DNA of 64,000 bases from Scilla litardierei (GCA_030789695.1 CM061142.1:40719375-40783374), one strand, 5' to 3'; counted from the first letter of the stretch, positions 9,767 through 22,486 are shown. Numbers and translations: made by a program. Notes: generated by a model not told the origin, from the sequence alone.

Positions 9767-12330
9767 TGTCACGCCCCGCTGCCCAAAATAGGGAGGGTCG
9801 GCGTGACAAGCCGCGGTATTAAAGTACCAAGCGCTAAAGTACACACCAAAGTCACGCAGGCCACTGCAAACGCTGAGGAAACACAGGCAGTAAAGTACAG
9901 ACTGAACGATTAACATAACAGTACAGCTCCAACACAGAAAGATAGTACAAGACACTACAACACAGGCAGTAAGGTAAAATACGATGAACAGAACATCCAA
10001 GAGTCACAGAGCACCGCTACTACATGGCCAGTACCGCACAAGTCCACTGTACAACCCCAACAGCAAAAGCTCCCACAAAAGTACAACTCAACCCTACGGG
10101 GTACAAAGGGAACAGGGGTACAACACTGCGTTCATCACACACACACAACCCAAGACTACACCACGCGACCCACACTGACCATACACTACGGACCCCGCTG
10201 AGACGAGCAGCCCTCCGGGGTCTCCACTCCCGGGCCCGCCGCCAGAGAACCAGTGCCTGGACCTGTAGGGGGAGGACACGTCACAGCGTGCCCAGTAGGA
10301 ACTCCACAACTCTACTACTCTAATCATAGTGCACAACAAGGAATAACAACAAAGGAAAAGACATCACATTCCAGAGTTACTGTTTTTTCTTTATAGGTTA
10401 GTTTTCATGCATGAATTCAAAACCTCAGTAACGGGTCAGACATCGGGGACTGGACCTCACCAGGTAAGGTGGGTGGAATGTTATGAATTCCCGAGACAAG
10501 CTCTTACGAAAGAAGCCGTTCACCAACACAACCAACTCAACCACAACCGCACCAACTCCCCGCCGCTGAGGGCTCGTCAGGAGTGGTCCACAACCCAGCA
10601 GTCCATCCCCGCATGTCCACTCGTTACCTTGGTTTCCCCCAACCCTCCTAGGGTCCTCACCCACTTCGAGTGGAACAAGATATCCCTAGGTTATCTTTTA
10701 GCTAATCATTAATCCTAGGGTATTGAGCATGTAAAATGACGTATGTAAATGATGTCCAAATTCATTCTTTTCATCAAGATATTCACAACAAACTAGCATG
10801 CTCCATAAGCCATGTATCATAACCTCATTGATCATATACAATTCCTCGTGGGTAATACATGTCACACAATTAACAATGCCATTTTCCAAGTTTCTTCAAT
10901 CTTAAGTTCATTCAGGCATTTTAACAAACATATAATGAGCGCCACATAAATGAAGAGAATCATGTCACCAATTTTTGTAACAAATAGCATAACTAATCTT
11001 ACATACATGCATCAACATCATTCATGCATTTGGAGTGAAAAATTAGCAATATCACACAAGTCCAATTTCACCCAACACCCTTCAACATACTGAAATTGCA
11101 TGAACAGATAGAAAAACAGCATTTTTAACCCATTTCTTTTGAGAATTTGACAAATCTCAAAGACTGAAAGTTGGATACATTATAGTTCTGAGTTCACCCA
11201 TAAAATTTCAGACAAACATATGAAGTATTGGATTTATAGTGAATTATTTGGTAAAGGGTGTCAAAACTGTTCTGCAGACAGATTTCTGTGTCTGTGTTCA
11301 AAGCCAATTTTGGGCATATTCTAGCCAGAATTTCAACATAAAAGCCCCGATAGACTTTGAGAAAAACTTGTTAGCTTTCCAACAAGACCAAAATCAACAA
11401 AATCCAAGATGTGTGCAGGTAGTGGTGCTCGTTTTACTGAAATGTGTACAGCTTGACAGAATTCCTGGCATGTTGTACAATTCGAATTTTTACCCCAACT
11501 TCCAGTTCGAATTAGAAACTGTGATGAACATGAAAGTTACTCATAACTACGAGATAAATATCATATAAAATATTCAGAGCATTCTTAATAGCCAATTAAT
11601 CCCATCACTTAGCTAAAGTTTCAGCAAATTGTCAAGCATGCAACAAGAGTCCTAGCTCTATAACACTCTCCCCAAATTTTCATGAAGAAGCCTAAACATA
11701 CAACATTATTGCCATTATCTACAATTAGAGGTAGGTTGAGAAGATCCTACCTCTTTTGAAGCTTCAAGGATGCCTAGGGTTTGGAGGGAGCTACCATCAA
11801 CTTGGCCTCCTCTTCTCCTCTCTCCTTCCTCTTCTTCTTATTCTCTTCTTTCTTCTCTTCCTTTTTCTTTTCCCTTTTTTTTCCCTAGCTAATTTCAGCC
11901 ATGGGCTGAAAATAATGGAGAGAGGGGGAGAGAAAGGGACCTAGGAGAGGGGAGAGGGGGGGGGGGGGGGTTATGGTGTAGGGTGAGGGGAGAGATGGGG
12001 GGTTTAGGTGTACTTTGGTATGGCAAACTTATTGCCATACCCCCATTTTCTTTTCTTTTCTTTCTTTTTTTTTCAAAATTAGCCATCCAAATGTTTGATT
12101 TTATTACAAGTTTGCCATTGCAAATTTCTCATTTCCCTTTTTCACAATAACCCTTCACTTAAAGAAATTTGCCTTAAGCCCAATCTTACATTGATACCCT
12201 CATTTGGGTATAAATGAAAAATCGAGGGGCAATTTGCAAATCTATCCACTCCCGGGATTGGTGTGCACATGTACGAGAAACTTGGATGAATTTAACGATT
12301 ACTTAGTATTTGCACACTAGGGTTGTTACA
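9767..12330 (-). repeat. 5' LTR of the Tekay-like element
   Basis: Partner of 2387-4959, with scattered substitutions and small indels. A run of 15 G is at 11956-11970. The TATA box is uncertain; CCTATAAAGA (minus) near 10395 and CACTATAAAT (minus) near 11235 are candidates. Confidence 0.93.
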
Positions 12331-12891
12331 AGCTGCAGGAGAGGGCCTGCCAGGAAGAGACACAAAAATTCACCGCCAAGGGGCTGCTGGCCTCAGAGAG
12401 AGAGAGGCGACCGGAGCAAAGATCACCGAGCTGGAGCAGCGAAATGCTGAACTGGAGAAGATCGACATGGGCTGGGTCAGGGCCCAGTTCATTCTTTAAT
12501 ACCAGAACAACGAGCTCGTCCCCATGCTGACGACTATAAGGGCGGAGGGCTTCGATGACGGTCAGGAGACCGGCTTTGAGAGGGCAAAGCCGAGGTTGGG
12601 AAAGCTCTACCCCAGCTTGGAGATTGACTTTGCCTGGCTGTCAGCGGCGTCCGATGACGAGGCGAGGCTTCAACCGCTTCAGAGGCCAAAGCTGCGGAGA
12701 TTCCCGGCGGTGGCGATCAAGAAGGCGACCTGGGGGACATGCGGGCCCTGGAGGGTGGCGGTCAAGGGAGTGGCGACCGAGTCGAGGCGCCATAGATTTG
12801 GGCGAAATTGTACGGCCGACCCTGGGGCCGACCCTGGTGTCCTGTTTGTGGTTTTGGCCCTGAGATGTTCAAAGGTAATCATAAATAAACT
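12331..12891 (+). pseudogene. 3' part of the Tat aORF
   Basis: It continues the coiled-coil frame broken at 2387: after the duplicated target the codons read QERACQEETQKFTAKG and so on. A frameshift near 12405 and an in-frame TAA near 12498 follow. A second stretch (12524-12891) carries the tail, with DDGQETGFERAKP, LGKLYPSLEIDFAWL and an acidic/Gly region ending in TADPGADPGV. The order pol - repeats - antisense ORF is the arrangement known for Grande and RIRE2. Function is unknown; no intact frame remains. Confidence 0.6.
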
Positions 12892-13027
12892 TTGAAATTT
12901 TTCCTTACCGTTGCTTGTTTGTTCAATCTGTCAGTTGTGCGGACTGTGCTTTTGTATGGGTATGCCTCCAATATTCTGCTGCTGACGGGCACAAAGCCGA
13001 GGAGAAGAAGAATGTTGTAGAGTCACA

Positions 13028-14290
13028 CGTCCGATCCGGATTTGAAGGCTAGCTGTCAGGGAGGGGGCGATAGGGAGGAGCCGACCCGCAGCATCCGTTG
13101 GTGGTGCACTGCCCCAGAGTTGAGGGAGGGAAGGGTGCGAGCCGTCGCTCGTTCCTTATCCCACTCGGCAACACTATCGAGGGCGAAGCCGTTATGCTTG
13201 CCTCGGAGTTGAGGAGGGGAGGGTGCGAGCCGTAGCTCGTTCCTTAACCCACTGGTGATCCTATCGAGGGCGAAGCTCATCAGCCTGCCCAGGAGTTCAG
13301 TCCAGATTTGAAGGCTAGCTGCCAGGGAGGGGGCGATTGGGAGGAGCCAACCCCGCGGCCTCTGTTGGTGGCGCACTGCCCAGAGTTGAGGGAGGGGAGG
13401 GTGCGAGCCGTCGCCCGTTCCTTGTCCCACTTGGCGACACTATCGAGGGCAAAGCCATCAGGCTTGCCCCAGAGTTGAGGGAGGGGAGGGTGCGAGACGT
13501 AGCTCATTCCTTAACCCACCGGCGATCCTATCGAGGATGAAGCTCGTTAACCTGCCCCGGAGTTCAGTCCGGATCTGAAGGCTAGCTGCCAGTGAGTGGG
13601 GCGATATGGAGGAGCCGACCCCGCGGCCTCCGTTGGTGGCGCACTGCCCCAGAGTTGAGGGAGGGGAGGGTGCGAGCCGTCGCCCATTCCTTGTCCCACC
13701 TGGCGACACTATCGACGGCGAAGCCATCAGGCTTGCCCCAGAGTTGAGGAAGGGGAGGGTGCGAGCCGTAGCTCATTCCTTAACCCACCGACGATCCTAT
13801 CGATGGCGAAGCTCGTCAGCCTGTCCCGAGTTCAGTCTGGATCTGAAGGCTAGCTGCCAAGGAGGGGGCGATAGGGAGGAGCCGACCCTGTAGCCTTCGT
13901 TGGTGGCACACTGCCCCGGAGTTGAGGGAGGGGAGGGTGTGAGCCGTCACCTGTTCCTTGTCCCACCTGGTGACACTATCGAGGAAGAAGCCATCAGGCT
14001 TGCCCCGGAGTTGAGGGAGGGGAGGGTGCAAGCCGTAGCTCATTCTTTAACCCACCGACAATCCTATCGAGGGCGAAGCTCATTAGCATGCCTCGAAGTT
14101 CAGTCCAGATCTGAAGGCTAGCTACTAGGGAGGGGGCGATAGGGAGGAGCCGACCCCACGGCCTCCGTTGGTGGCACACTGCCCCGAAGTTTAGGGAGGG
14201 GAGGGTGCAAGCCGTAGCTCATTCCTTAACCCACCAGCGATCCTATCGATGGCGACGCTCGTATGCCTGCCCCAGAATTGTGTGTTGCGA
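13028..14290. repeat. Tandem repeat array, about 268-bp unit, in the Tat 3' region
   Basis: The phrase GAAGGCTAGCT recurs at about 13043, 13307, 13577, 13844 and 14115, a period of about 264-271 bp with roughly 4.7 copies. Each unit contains two copies of GAGTTGAGGGAGGGGAGGGT, so it is itself a diverged dimer of about 130 bp. ORFs through it on both strands are repeat-driven. It lies between the end of pol and the aORF, the place where Tat-lineage elements carry hypervariable tandem repeats. Confidence 0.88.
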
Positions 14291-14425
14291 AGGCTTAGGC
14301 TCTGAGATGGATGGCCGACCTTCGTCAAACGAAGGAGGGCTGAAATGCAAATTCAGACAACGCATTGAGTGTACAAACACATTAGTTTATTAAAAGTATA
14401 ATATTAACTGAACGTACATGTGCAT

Positions 14426-17400
14426 TTATTGAAAAAACTTGAGCAAGTGATCAACATTCCAATGATGGGTCAGCTCCTCGCCCTCCATGTTTGCCAGAAT
14501 GTACGTTGCCAGTCTCATGATGTCTATTATGGTGTAGGGGCCTTCCCACTTTGTAGAGAGCTTGCCTCGTCAGCTGATCTCAGGCCTGAAATGGCGTCCC
14601 CAAGGACGAGGTCGTCGACTCTGAAGCTTCGCTTTTTGACGCGGGATTTGTAGTATATCGCCATCCTTTGGCTGTGCTTAATCAACATGTTAGCGCACGA
14701 TCCCTTACCTCGTCGACGAGCACAAGATTGATGTCGAGACCCTCTTCATTAGCTTCTTCGTCAAGGTACTGGAGGCGTAGAGACTCCTCGCCGACCTCCA
14801 CCGGAACGACAACCTCTGCCCCTAAGCTAGTATGAAGGGGCTCTCGCCTGTTGATGCTTTGTACGTCATGCGGTAGGACCAAAGGATGTCAGGTAGCTCG
14901 TCAAGCCAGGTCCTGGGGGAGCTACCGACCTTCTTGTTCAACGGCTCAATGATGCACTTGTTCACTGCTTCGGCGCGGCCGTTGGACTGCGGATGCACCA
15001 CGGAGGCGAAATGGAGGTTGATACCCCAATCTGAGCAGAAACTTCTGAAGTCCACGGAGTCGAACTGCTTTCCGTTGTCCGTCACTATGGAGCGAGGTAT
15101 CTCGAAGCTGTATATAATTGACTTCCAGACGAAGTTCTTCATGTCCACTCAGGTGATGCATGCTAGCGGCTCTGCCTCAATCCACTTTGTGAAATAGTCG
15201 ACGGCGACAACCAGGTATTTCCTTCCTCCAGTGGCCATCAAGTGGAAAGGTCTGAGGATGTCGAGGCCCCACTTAGCAAATGGGACCGTACTGAGGATCG
15301 AAATCAGATCAGCTGACGGGGCCGTTGTATGTTTGAAGAACCTCTGGCACTCCCGACACCGCTTGACATAGTTAGTCACACCCTTTACCATAGTCGGCCA
15401 ATAATAGCCTTGTCGGATCGCCTTGTGCGCCAGGGTGCATCCTCCATAGTGGTTCCTACAGAGCCCTTCATAGATCTCACGGACGACCTCCTCTGCCCTC
15501 CTGGGCCCAAGGCACTTCAGGTAAGGCAAGACGTCGTATCTCGCACGGCACTTCCGGTACAGCACGCCCTCGAAGATCACGAACGTCAAGGCCCATCGCT
15601 CGATCTTTCGTGCCTCCAGTCTGTCCTCTGGCAGGGTTCCATTCTCCAGGTAGGCGATGATCGGGATCATCCATGACTGCTTCCTGTCGATGCATAGAAG
15701 CTCTTCCTCCCCGAGACTTGGTGTGAGCAGATTCTCGATGTAGATGGCCTTCCTAATCTCGGCCAGAGAAGAGGATGCTAGTTTCAAGAGGGTGTCGGCA
15801 CGGAGGTTGTTCGACCTTGGGAGGTGCTGGATCACAACCTTCTTGAACTTGAGTAGCTCGGTGTGGGCGCACTTCAAATATAGCTTCATCAGATCTTCCC
15901 TAGCTTCGAAGCTGCCCTCAATCTGTTGGACGATGAGCCTTGAGTCACTGATTAACAGCACATTCGTCGCCTCCAACCTCCTGCATAGCTTCAGTCCATT
16001 GATGGTGGCCTCATAATCCGCGACATTATTGGTTGCTGGGAAGTTGAAGCGGAGGGCGTACTCCAACAAGCTTCCCTCCGGGGTCCCGATCACAATGCCG
16101 GCTCTGCAACCTGCCGCCGTGGCCGATCCATCGACATAGATGATCCACATCTTGCCTTCATTCTGCATGGAAGTAGATGGAAGATTCTCGTCGACGAGCT
16201 GTGATTGTTGTGTGTCCGGTTGGGTGTCGGGCGCCGCACCACTAATCTCCTCGATGTTGCACTCTGCCATGAAGTCTGCCAACACCTGGCCTTTGACTGC
16301 TACCCTGGGTTTGTAAATGTTGTCGAACTCACTGAGCTCGACACTCCAATTCAACATCCTACTCGATCTCTCCAGTCTCCTCAAATTCTTCTCAAGCGAC
16401 AAGTTGGTATAAACAACGATGGAGTGCGCCTAGAAGTATAGGCGGAGCTTCCTCGCCATCAGTATTAGGCCATAGGCGACCTTCTTGATCGGGCTGTAGC
16501 GGGTCTCTGCCTCCCGGAGCACCCGGCTTGCATAGTAGATCGGCTGTTGAATCCCCCTTCTTCTTTGATCAGGACCGAGCTAACAGCTTCTTCAGTGGAA
16601 GCTAGGTAAAGACCGAGCTACTCTCCTTCCTCTGGTTTGGTGAGCAGCGTCGGGCTCTACAGATAGGCTTTAAGCTCGCCGAAGGCCTGGGCACAACTGT
16701 CATCCCATTTCCCTTCCTTCCTCTCGCCCTTCCTGACGTTGAGGGCCTCCCTCAAGATCTTGAAGAGGGGGAGTAACCTCTCATCTGAATTTGACAAGAA
16801 TCTCCCCAGTGCGACGATCCGGTCATTCAGCTTCTGCAAGTCTCTAATCGTTTTTTGCTCGCTTATGTTGATGAGGGTGGATAGCTTATCGGGGTTAGCC
16901 TCGATTCCTCGCTTCATGATCATGAAACCGAGGAACTTCCCAGACTGGATGCCAAAGATGCACTTCACCGGATTGAGCCACAGATTGTAGCGCGCACCAT
17001 CTGAAAGGTCTCCTCAAAATCGGTGAGATGGTCCTCGGCCTTCTTGGACATCAGCATCATATCATCGATATAGACCTTCAGGTTCCTATCGACCTGGTGG
17101 TGAAAGATCTTGTCCACCATCCGCTAATAAGTCGCCCCAGCATTCTTCAGGCCGAAAGGCATCTTAGTGTAGCAGAACGTCCCCGGTCAGTGATGAACGA
17201 TGTCTTCTCCTCATCATAGGGCGTCATCTGGATCTGATTGTAGCCGAAGAAGGTGTCCATGAAAGTCAGTAATTCATAACCGGATGCGTTGTCTACTAGA
17301 TGGTCAATCCTGGGTAGCGGGAAGCTATCTTTCGGGCATGCCTTGTTGAGGTCGATGAAGTCCACGCACATCCGCCACTTGCTGCTGGGCTTCTTTACCA

Positions 17401-17612
17401 TGACCACATTGGCGAGCCACTCAGGGTAGCTCACTTCTCTAATGAATTTAGCCTCCAAGAGTCGCTTCACCTCCTCCTCCATTGTCCGCTTCTTCTCGCC
17501 TCCTGCCCCTCTCTTCTTCTGCCGGATTGGGCATGCTTCGGGGTGGACATGTAACTCATGGGCGATCACGTCTGGGTCGACTTCGGGCATGTCCGAGGGC
17601 GGCCATGCGAAG
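14426..17612 (-). pseudogene. Tat-lineage pol: RT (C-terminal part), dual RNase H and integrase
   Basis: Seen in order from the right. RT fingers and palm at 17147-17590 with RMCVDFIDLNKACPKDSFPL; catalytic YIDD at 17061-17072 in another frame; RT thumb at 16657-16968 with SGKFLGFMIMKRGIEANPDK. The second, extra RNase H is at about 15770-16180 with IYVDGSATAAGCRAG, NVADYEATINGL and LLISDSRL. The integrase zinc site is HYGG...CRECQRF, then a core with WGLDILRPF, SIVTDNGKQFD and SNGRAEAVNK, and a C-terminal part ending HWNVDHLLKFF at TAA 14426. The extra RNase H is diagnostic of the Tat clade. Damage: frameshifts between RT pieces and near the RNase H start, and TGA at 15149. Region 14290-14426 holds no feature I recognise. 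Confidence 0.88.
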
Positions 17613-18185
17613 TGTTAGTTCTTGGGTTCAAGACTAACGTTGTTTTGATGATGATCAATACATTATGTTAGTGTGCTAATCAATCTTATGTTTTAGTCTC
17701 AGTTTATCTTAATAATTATATGTTGATGAGACAAAGCATAATGCTTGGAGGATATTACAAGGGATATCTTAAAGACCTCCAAGAGTGATGGTGTGCTCAA
17801 GCTTGGATGAAGTCATGAAGATGATCTAATGAAGCCAAAGCTTGGAGCGTGATGATGGATGGTCATCTAGAGGAACATTGCCAAAGCTTGGAGCTTGATG
17901 AAGGAAAGCTCATCAAGGAGTGCCAAAGCTTGGAGATGATGGGGAGCATCAAGGTATCGTGAGAGTGAAGACTTAGACTCTAAGAGATGCAATGTAATCC
18001 ATGTAATATTTCCTTTATTGCTTTCTCTCTAATTTGAGTCTAGGTTATTGTAATGCCTTGATAGATGATCATATTCTCATGCATAAGCTTTTAACCATCT
18101 TAGTGAACCTTAGGAATATCATAGAATCCAACCCAATAGGTTCATCTTGCCCAAAGACTCAATTGGAGTCTCTGGCTCTCCTACA

Positions 18186-18832
18186 GTCGCCTGATGAAGG
18201 TTTCACAGTCGACTGGGTGATTTCCAGTCACCTCTCGTGCCTTCTACAGTCGACTGTGATGCATAGCTCAAGTCAACTTTTCTATTGACTCATCTTGAGC
18301 TTTTCGCATCAGTCGACTAATGTTCAATTTATAGTCGCATGTGTTCCTACAGTCGCCTGTGAATTGGTCGACAGTCGCCTGTGCGCTTCTTGCATTTTCT
18401 CAGCTTCATCCCAATTTGCAAGACAGTCGCCTGCTGACATTTTTACAGTCGCATGTATATTTACAGTCGCCTGTGAAATGGCCATCAATCGTCTAAAAGG
18501 CATAAGTGCGAAATATGCATCTCCCTCTGTTTTTCTCTATCCTATACAGCAGTCGACTGATGAAGGATAAACAGTCGCATGTCTATTTTACAGTCGACTT
18601 TCATTTGTTCATCAGTCGCTTGTATGCATACTGGGAGTTAGAGTGCATCTCTCTTTTTTTCTTCCATCCCTACAGCAGTCGCCTGATGAAGGTTATACAG
18701 TCGACTGTCTGTTTTACAGTCGCCTATATAGTCTTCTACAGTTGACTGTCCTGGCTCAGATTATAGCCGTTGGGATTTTTCTAGCCGTTGAACAGTCGAC
18801 TGTCATTTGTTCATCAGTCGACTGTCTGTGCC
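18186..18832. repeat. Cluster of CAGTCGACTG / CAGTCGCCTG repeats in the SIRE solo LTR
   Basis: About 20 copies of a 10-bp motif, many of them perfect palindromes (CAGTCGACTG, AGTCGACT), are spaced 15-60 bp apart. The cluster stops about 80 bp upstream of the TATATATAG box, so it occupies the U3 enhancer position. Confidence 0.85.
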
Positions 18833-19298
18833 ATAAACTGCCAAAATCTAGCCGTTGCAGATTTCTTTCCTTTGGGTTTTTGGCTGGTTTTATGGGTTCC
18901 TTTGGGCTTCTTATATATAGGAGTTGGCTTTGTTCATTTAGAACCCTTGGTCATTATTGAATATCTTAGAGAATCAATAGCCACTCCTAATCTCTCCCAT
19001 TTCCCTCTCATGAGCATATTTCTCTTCATGCATTGAAGCTAGCTCATAGGGAAATTCTCTAAGGGATCTAATTCTCATTCCTTTCTTGGAGAACATCTTT
19101 CTTCTCTTCATTTCATACACTCAAGTGAGAAGTGTTAGGAGTCTTTCCTAGAAGAGAGAAAGATCATCAAGTGCAATCAAATCCTCATCTCAAGCACTTG
19201 AGTTTCACTTGCATGCCTTCTTCATCGCATTGGTAAGATCATATCAAGGCATAGGTAAGTGTTATTTCTTTTCACCTTTGTGATACCTCTAATTCTCT

Positions 19299-19560
19299 TT
19301 GTGGGAATTAGATACTCTCTTTGTGGGAGTATTTTTCTTAGTGGGAATAGGATACTCTCTTTGTGGGAGTAACTCTCTTTGTGGGAGTTTGGTGTCCTAG
19401 TGTAGGGCTAACCCTAATTCTCTGAGTGGGAGTTAGTAATTCTCTGAGTGGGAGTTTGACCCATGTGTAGGGTTGGTTGGGTCCTTGTGTAGAGCAAAAT
19501 CCTCTTGGTGAGGTATCTCTTTGTGGGATTTGTCTTCACTTCTCTTTGTGGGAATATAGT
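19299..19560 (+). repeat. Short direct repeats CTCTTTGTGGGAG in the SIRE solo LTR
   Basis: About ten copies of (T)TCTCTTTGTGGGA(G) or TCTCTGAGTGGGAG occur downstream of the presumed TATA box, in the R/U5 part of the LTR. No coding frame is conserved. Confidence 0.8.
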
Positions 19561-19762
19561 GAATATTGGTGTGGCTGGACGTACCCACGTTTTGGGGAAT
19601 CAGGGTAATATCCTTGTGTTGTGATTGTTGTTGTTGAGCACTCTGTTTTATTTCCACTGCTTATTGTGCTTTAATTTTAGTAACTTTTAATTAAGCACTT
19701 TGCTTGCTATTACACTATTCACCCCCCTCTAGTGTGTGTGTAGCCCCACAGGGTCCCTTACA

Positions 19763-20827
19763 TAAAGATGTCTACATTTTTCCTGAGGAGGTCAATTAGG
19801 TCCGCCCTCAGCCCCACGACGAGCTTTGTGCCGATCGACACTGTCTTGTTCGCTCCCTCCGTCACCGGTACCTCCTCTACGTCCTCAACAGGAGCAGGTC
19901 GTTGATGAGCAAAGTCTTTCTGATCATCGAGGAGGTCGATCGGTAAGGCTTGCTCGGACCCTTATGCTTGGTGAAGCCAATGTAGCAACTTCGGGAGAGC
20001 TTCTGTGACCCCCGCACCAGCCCAACTCCGTGCGAAGTCTGGAACTTCACCATCTGATGCATGAGTAAGGGGAGAGCTTCGACTGCTGTCATGTACGGTC
20101 ACCATATGATGCCATTGTACGCCGAGGTGACGTCGACGACAACAAACTTCATCATTCGAGTGACGACCTTAGGCTTCTCCCCCAACGTGACTGGTAGCGT
20201 GATTACCCCAACAATGGGCACCGAAGGTCCGGTGAAGCTGACAATCGTGCCTAAGCATGGCTTCAGCTCTGCCCAGTCCAGCACCATCTTTAGAATCGTG
20301 GATAAAAACAAGATGTCACACGAGCTGCCTGTGTCAACCAGGAGCCTGCTCACAATCATCGACCCGACGAAAAATTCAATGACGATGGCGTCCTCATGGG
20401 GTAGCTTGACCTCATCCAGGTCTTCATCAGAGAAGGAAATAGGGGGACGAGCTACTCTCCTCTGCTCTTCCCCCACGTCGGCGTCCATCGCCAGGACTTG
20501 TCGAGCATACGCTTTCCTTACTGATGTTGATGTGCCACCCTGGGCCGACCCACTGTATATAACATCCACACGCACAACCGGCTCAGGCCTGTGGTGGGCC
20601 ACTTGCTCGGCATCGTGGGTCAGTTGATCAGGCCCCGCGACGGCTCTTCTTCCTTGGTCAGGCCTTGCTGGGTCGACAAACCTCCGGAGATGACCGTTTT
20701 GGATCAGCTGCTCAATATCTCTCTTCAGGGCGAAGCAGTCATCGGTGTCGTGGCCATTATCATGATGGTCCTGACAATATTTCTGCATATTCTTCCTGCC
20801 GCCTCTTTCCCTCATCTCTGAGGGCGG
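19763..20827 (-). pseudogene. Tat-lineage gag end and protease
   Basis: The frame at 20099-20815 carries a modified zinc-knuckle-like stretch, YCQDHHDNGHDTDDCFALK, typical of Tat gag ends. The aspartic protease LLVDTGSSCDILF follows, then GVITLPVTLGEKP and SAYNGIIW. After a stop the frame continues (19877-20092) with VKFQTSHGVGLVRG, the usual linker to RT. A frame near 19763-19800 contains the conserved DIF...WPPSDMP segment that leads into RT and is split by the solo LTR. The left end is cut at 19763; the right end is cut by the Tork-like copia at 20828. Confidence 0.85.
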
Positions 20828-21431
20828 TGTAGGATCCTGCCAAAACAGAGTTAGGATCGATAAATAAAGTTGAGACTTACGCTTGCGTATGCGGCACGGT
20901 AGTCTCGGAACTTTGCCTTCGGATTCGCCACGACGGATCGAGTCTTCTCACGAACGGAGTAAGGCTACTAAATCCACAATCTAAATCTCTACTTTAGATT
21001 AAGAACTTGGATAGAGGGAGAGGAAGTATTTCGGCAGAGCTTCGCTAGAATGAAAATGCATGCAAGAATGCCATGCAAAAGTGTAAGAAATGGCTTACCC
21101 TTGGGTCTTATTTATAGCCCCCAAGGTAGTTATTTTAGGGTAAATTGTTCCTTTGGAACAATTTAATTAAGGTGTACCATGATACATGGCACATTATAAG
21201 CTTAAGTTGTACCATATGCATGGTACAACATAAGCTTAAGATATTCCCCCTTTATTAGCCATATGTCGCATGCACTTATGCATATATAATGCGACTTTCC
21301 TACTCATCCAGAGATCCTCTCCGCAAGGGAACATATTCCCTTTGCGCACGACTTCGTGTGCGCGACGTTCGAGGTACGTATTCCCTCGTACATCCCCTAC
21401 AAGGGTGTACTAACGTCTTCCATATCCAACA
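20828..21431 (-). repeat. 3' LTR of the Tork-like copia
   Basis: 604 bp, TGTAGG...CCAACA. In element sense TATAAATA is at 21109-21116. Upstream of it are two hairpins: AAATTGTTCC/GGAACAATTT with a 3-nt loop (21142-21164), and TTGTACCAT/ATGGTACAA with a 4-nt loop (21207-21228). Confidence 0.95.
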
Positions 21432-22486
21432 TCTCCCACTCACACTTGAGGGGATTGTAAGAGAACGTCTTTCTCTTAGTTCTTTCATCTATCATACCGA
21501 GAAATAGACCGTGCGACCGTCATGCGCGTAGAGTCTGTTGTTGTGCACTTGTTAGAGATACACAACGACCTCGAAGGTGCAAAGTTGAGTAGTTCAACGC
21601 ATGCTTTACCCTAGATTATTTCTTCACATTTCTTATACTTTATATTCAACAATTGAATCCCATCTGGATTACAATTGGCTGGCCAGCTTTGAATCATTAA
21701 AGTCTAAATGCGAATATGAAATCAATCTTCCTCTTCTTGCGAACCTTCTGATCTTGACTTGATTCGCTTTTCTAACGTGCCCCGCCGAGCCGAATTATCA
21801 TAGCCCATTAGCAACACGCTAAGATAGCGATCATCTCGTCAAATCTAAAGGAACCAATTGGAGTCCTTGAGGGTAAGAGTTAAGACCCGTATGGCCTTTG
21901 AGTCTCACATAATAGCAAACACTTTGCTACTAACTCAGTGGTCGAAATGCATACGTGGTATGAACACGTATTACAACATCACTCCTTTCCCAGGGAGAGT
22001 ATGTCTTAATGATGTTGTACGGATGAAAGATCAGACACCACAGTGCCTATCTTTTTGAGTCCCCTTACTACTCGTGAAATATTCACGGACTCTCATCCTG
22101 CATAAGACAGATAGGATTAAAAAATCCTACGAGATCTCTTTCAAATATCCTTGTGATACAGATCTCAGATCTTTTGTAAGCATCCATATGATGCAGATCT
22201 TTTATTCGACTATCTTGTTTAAGTCACGACTCTAAATCATTTGTCTAATGATTTTTGACTTTAAACTAGTCTCATCTCTATCTTATCCATCTGATAAGAT
22301 AAGGCGGTTGCTCATGTGAGAGAGCCAACCTTAATCTGTCCGACATACACACAATAAAATAGCTGAGACTCAAACACAAATGTATAAAATCATTTGTAAG
22401 AAACTTGTATGCAATATATAAAAGAACTTCTTTCTTTTATTAAACTTTGATCTTCTATAGACATGGGAAATATTACAAGATACAGC
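21432..22486 (-). other. Purine tract and 1-kb 3' untranslated region of the Tork-like copia
   Basis: GAGTGGGAGA (minus, 21432-21441) is the likely polypurine tract. The rest is AT-rich and noncoding between the pol stop and the LTR. The same segment recurs at 60704-61873 in the second copy, so it belongs to the element. No other signal is recognised. Confidence 0.75.

Larger units (their letters stand above)
2387..12330 (-). mobile_element. Full-length Tekay-like (chromovirus) Ty3/gypsy retrotransposon
   Basis: The element is 9944 bp with LTRs of 2573 bp (2387-4959) and 2564 bp (9767-12330), by eye about 98-99% identical. Flanks are agatg (2382-2386) and agctg (12331-12335), a 5-bp target duplication with one change. 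The minus-strand order is 5' LTR (right), gag with two CCHC knuckles, protease, RT, RNase H, integrase, chromodomain, polypurine tract, 3' LTR (left). Gag and pol share one frame. That frame is broken by TAG 9003, TAG 8844, TGA 8571, TGA 6564 and TAG 5523, so the copy is probably dead despite similar LTRs. It is inserted in the Tat aORF; removing it and one duplication rejoins the coiled-coil frame. Confidence 0.93.
17613..19762 (+). mobile_element. SIRE-type copia solo LTR
   Basis: 2150 bp, TGTTAG...TTACA, without internal region, primer site or polypurine tract. It splits Tat pol between protease and RT. Flanks are cgaag (17608-17612) and taaag (19763-19767); the pol reading frame demands cgaag, so the right copy has changed CG to TA. 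Orientation is plus: TTTTGATGATGA lies near the start and TTCACCCCCCTCTAG near the end, both shared in the same order with the LTR of the SIRE-like element at 37909-45754. A TATA box TATATATAG lies at about 18912. The single LTR implies recombination between two LTRs. Confidence 0.88.

Noticed and set aside
13056..14179. Series of 60-124 codon frames in the tandem array
   Set aside because: They repeat with the 268-bp unit on both strands and have no motif; they are by-products of the repeat.
18186..18832. CAGTCGACTG cluster as a possible CRISPR or satellite array
   Set aside because: Spacing is irregular and the cluster is confined to the U3 of one solo LTR.
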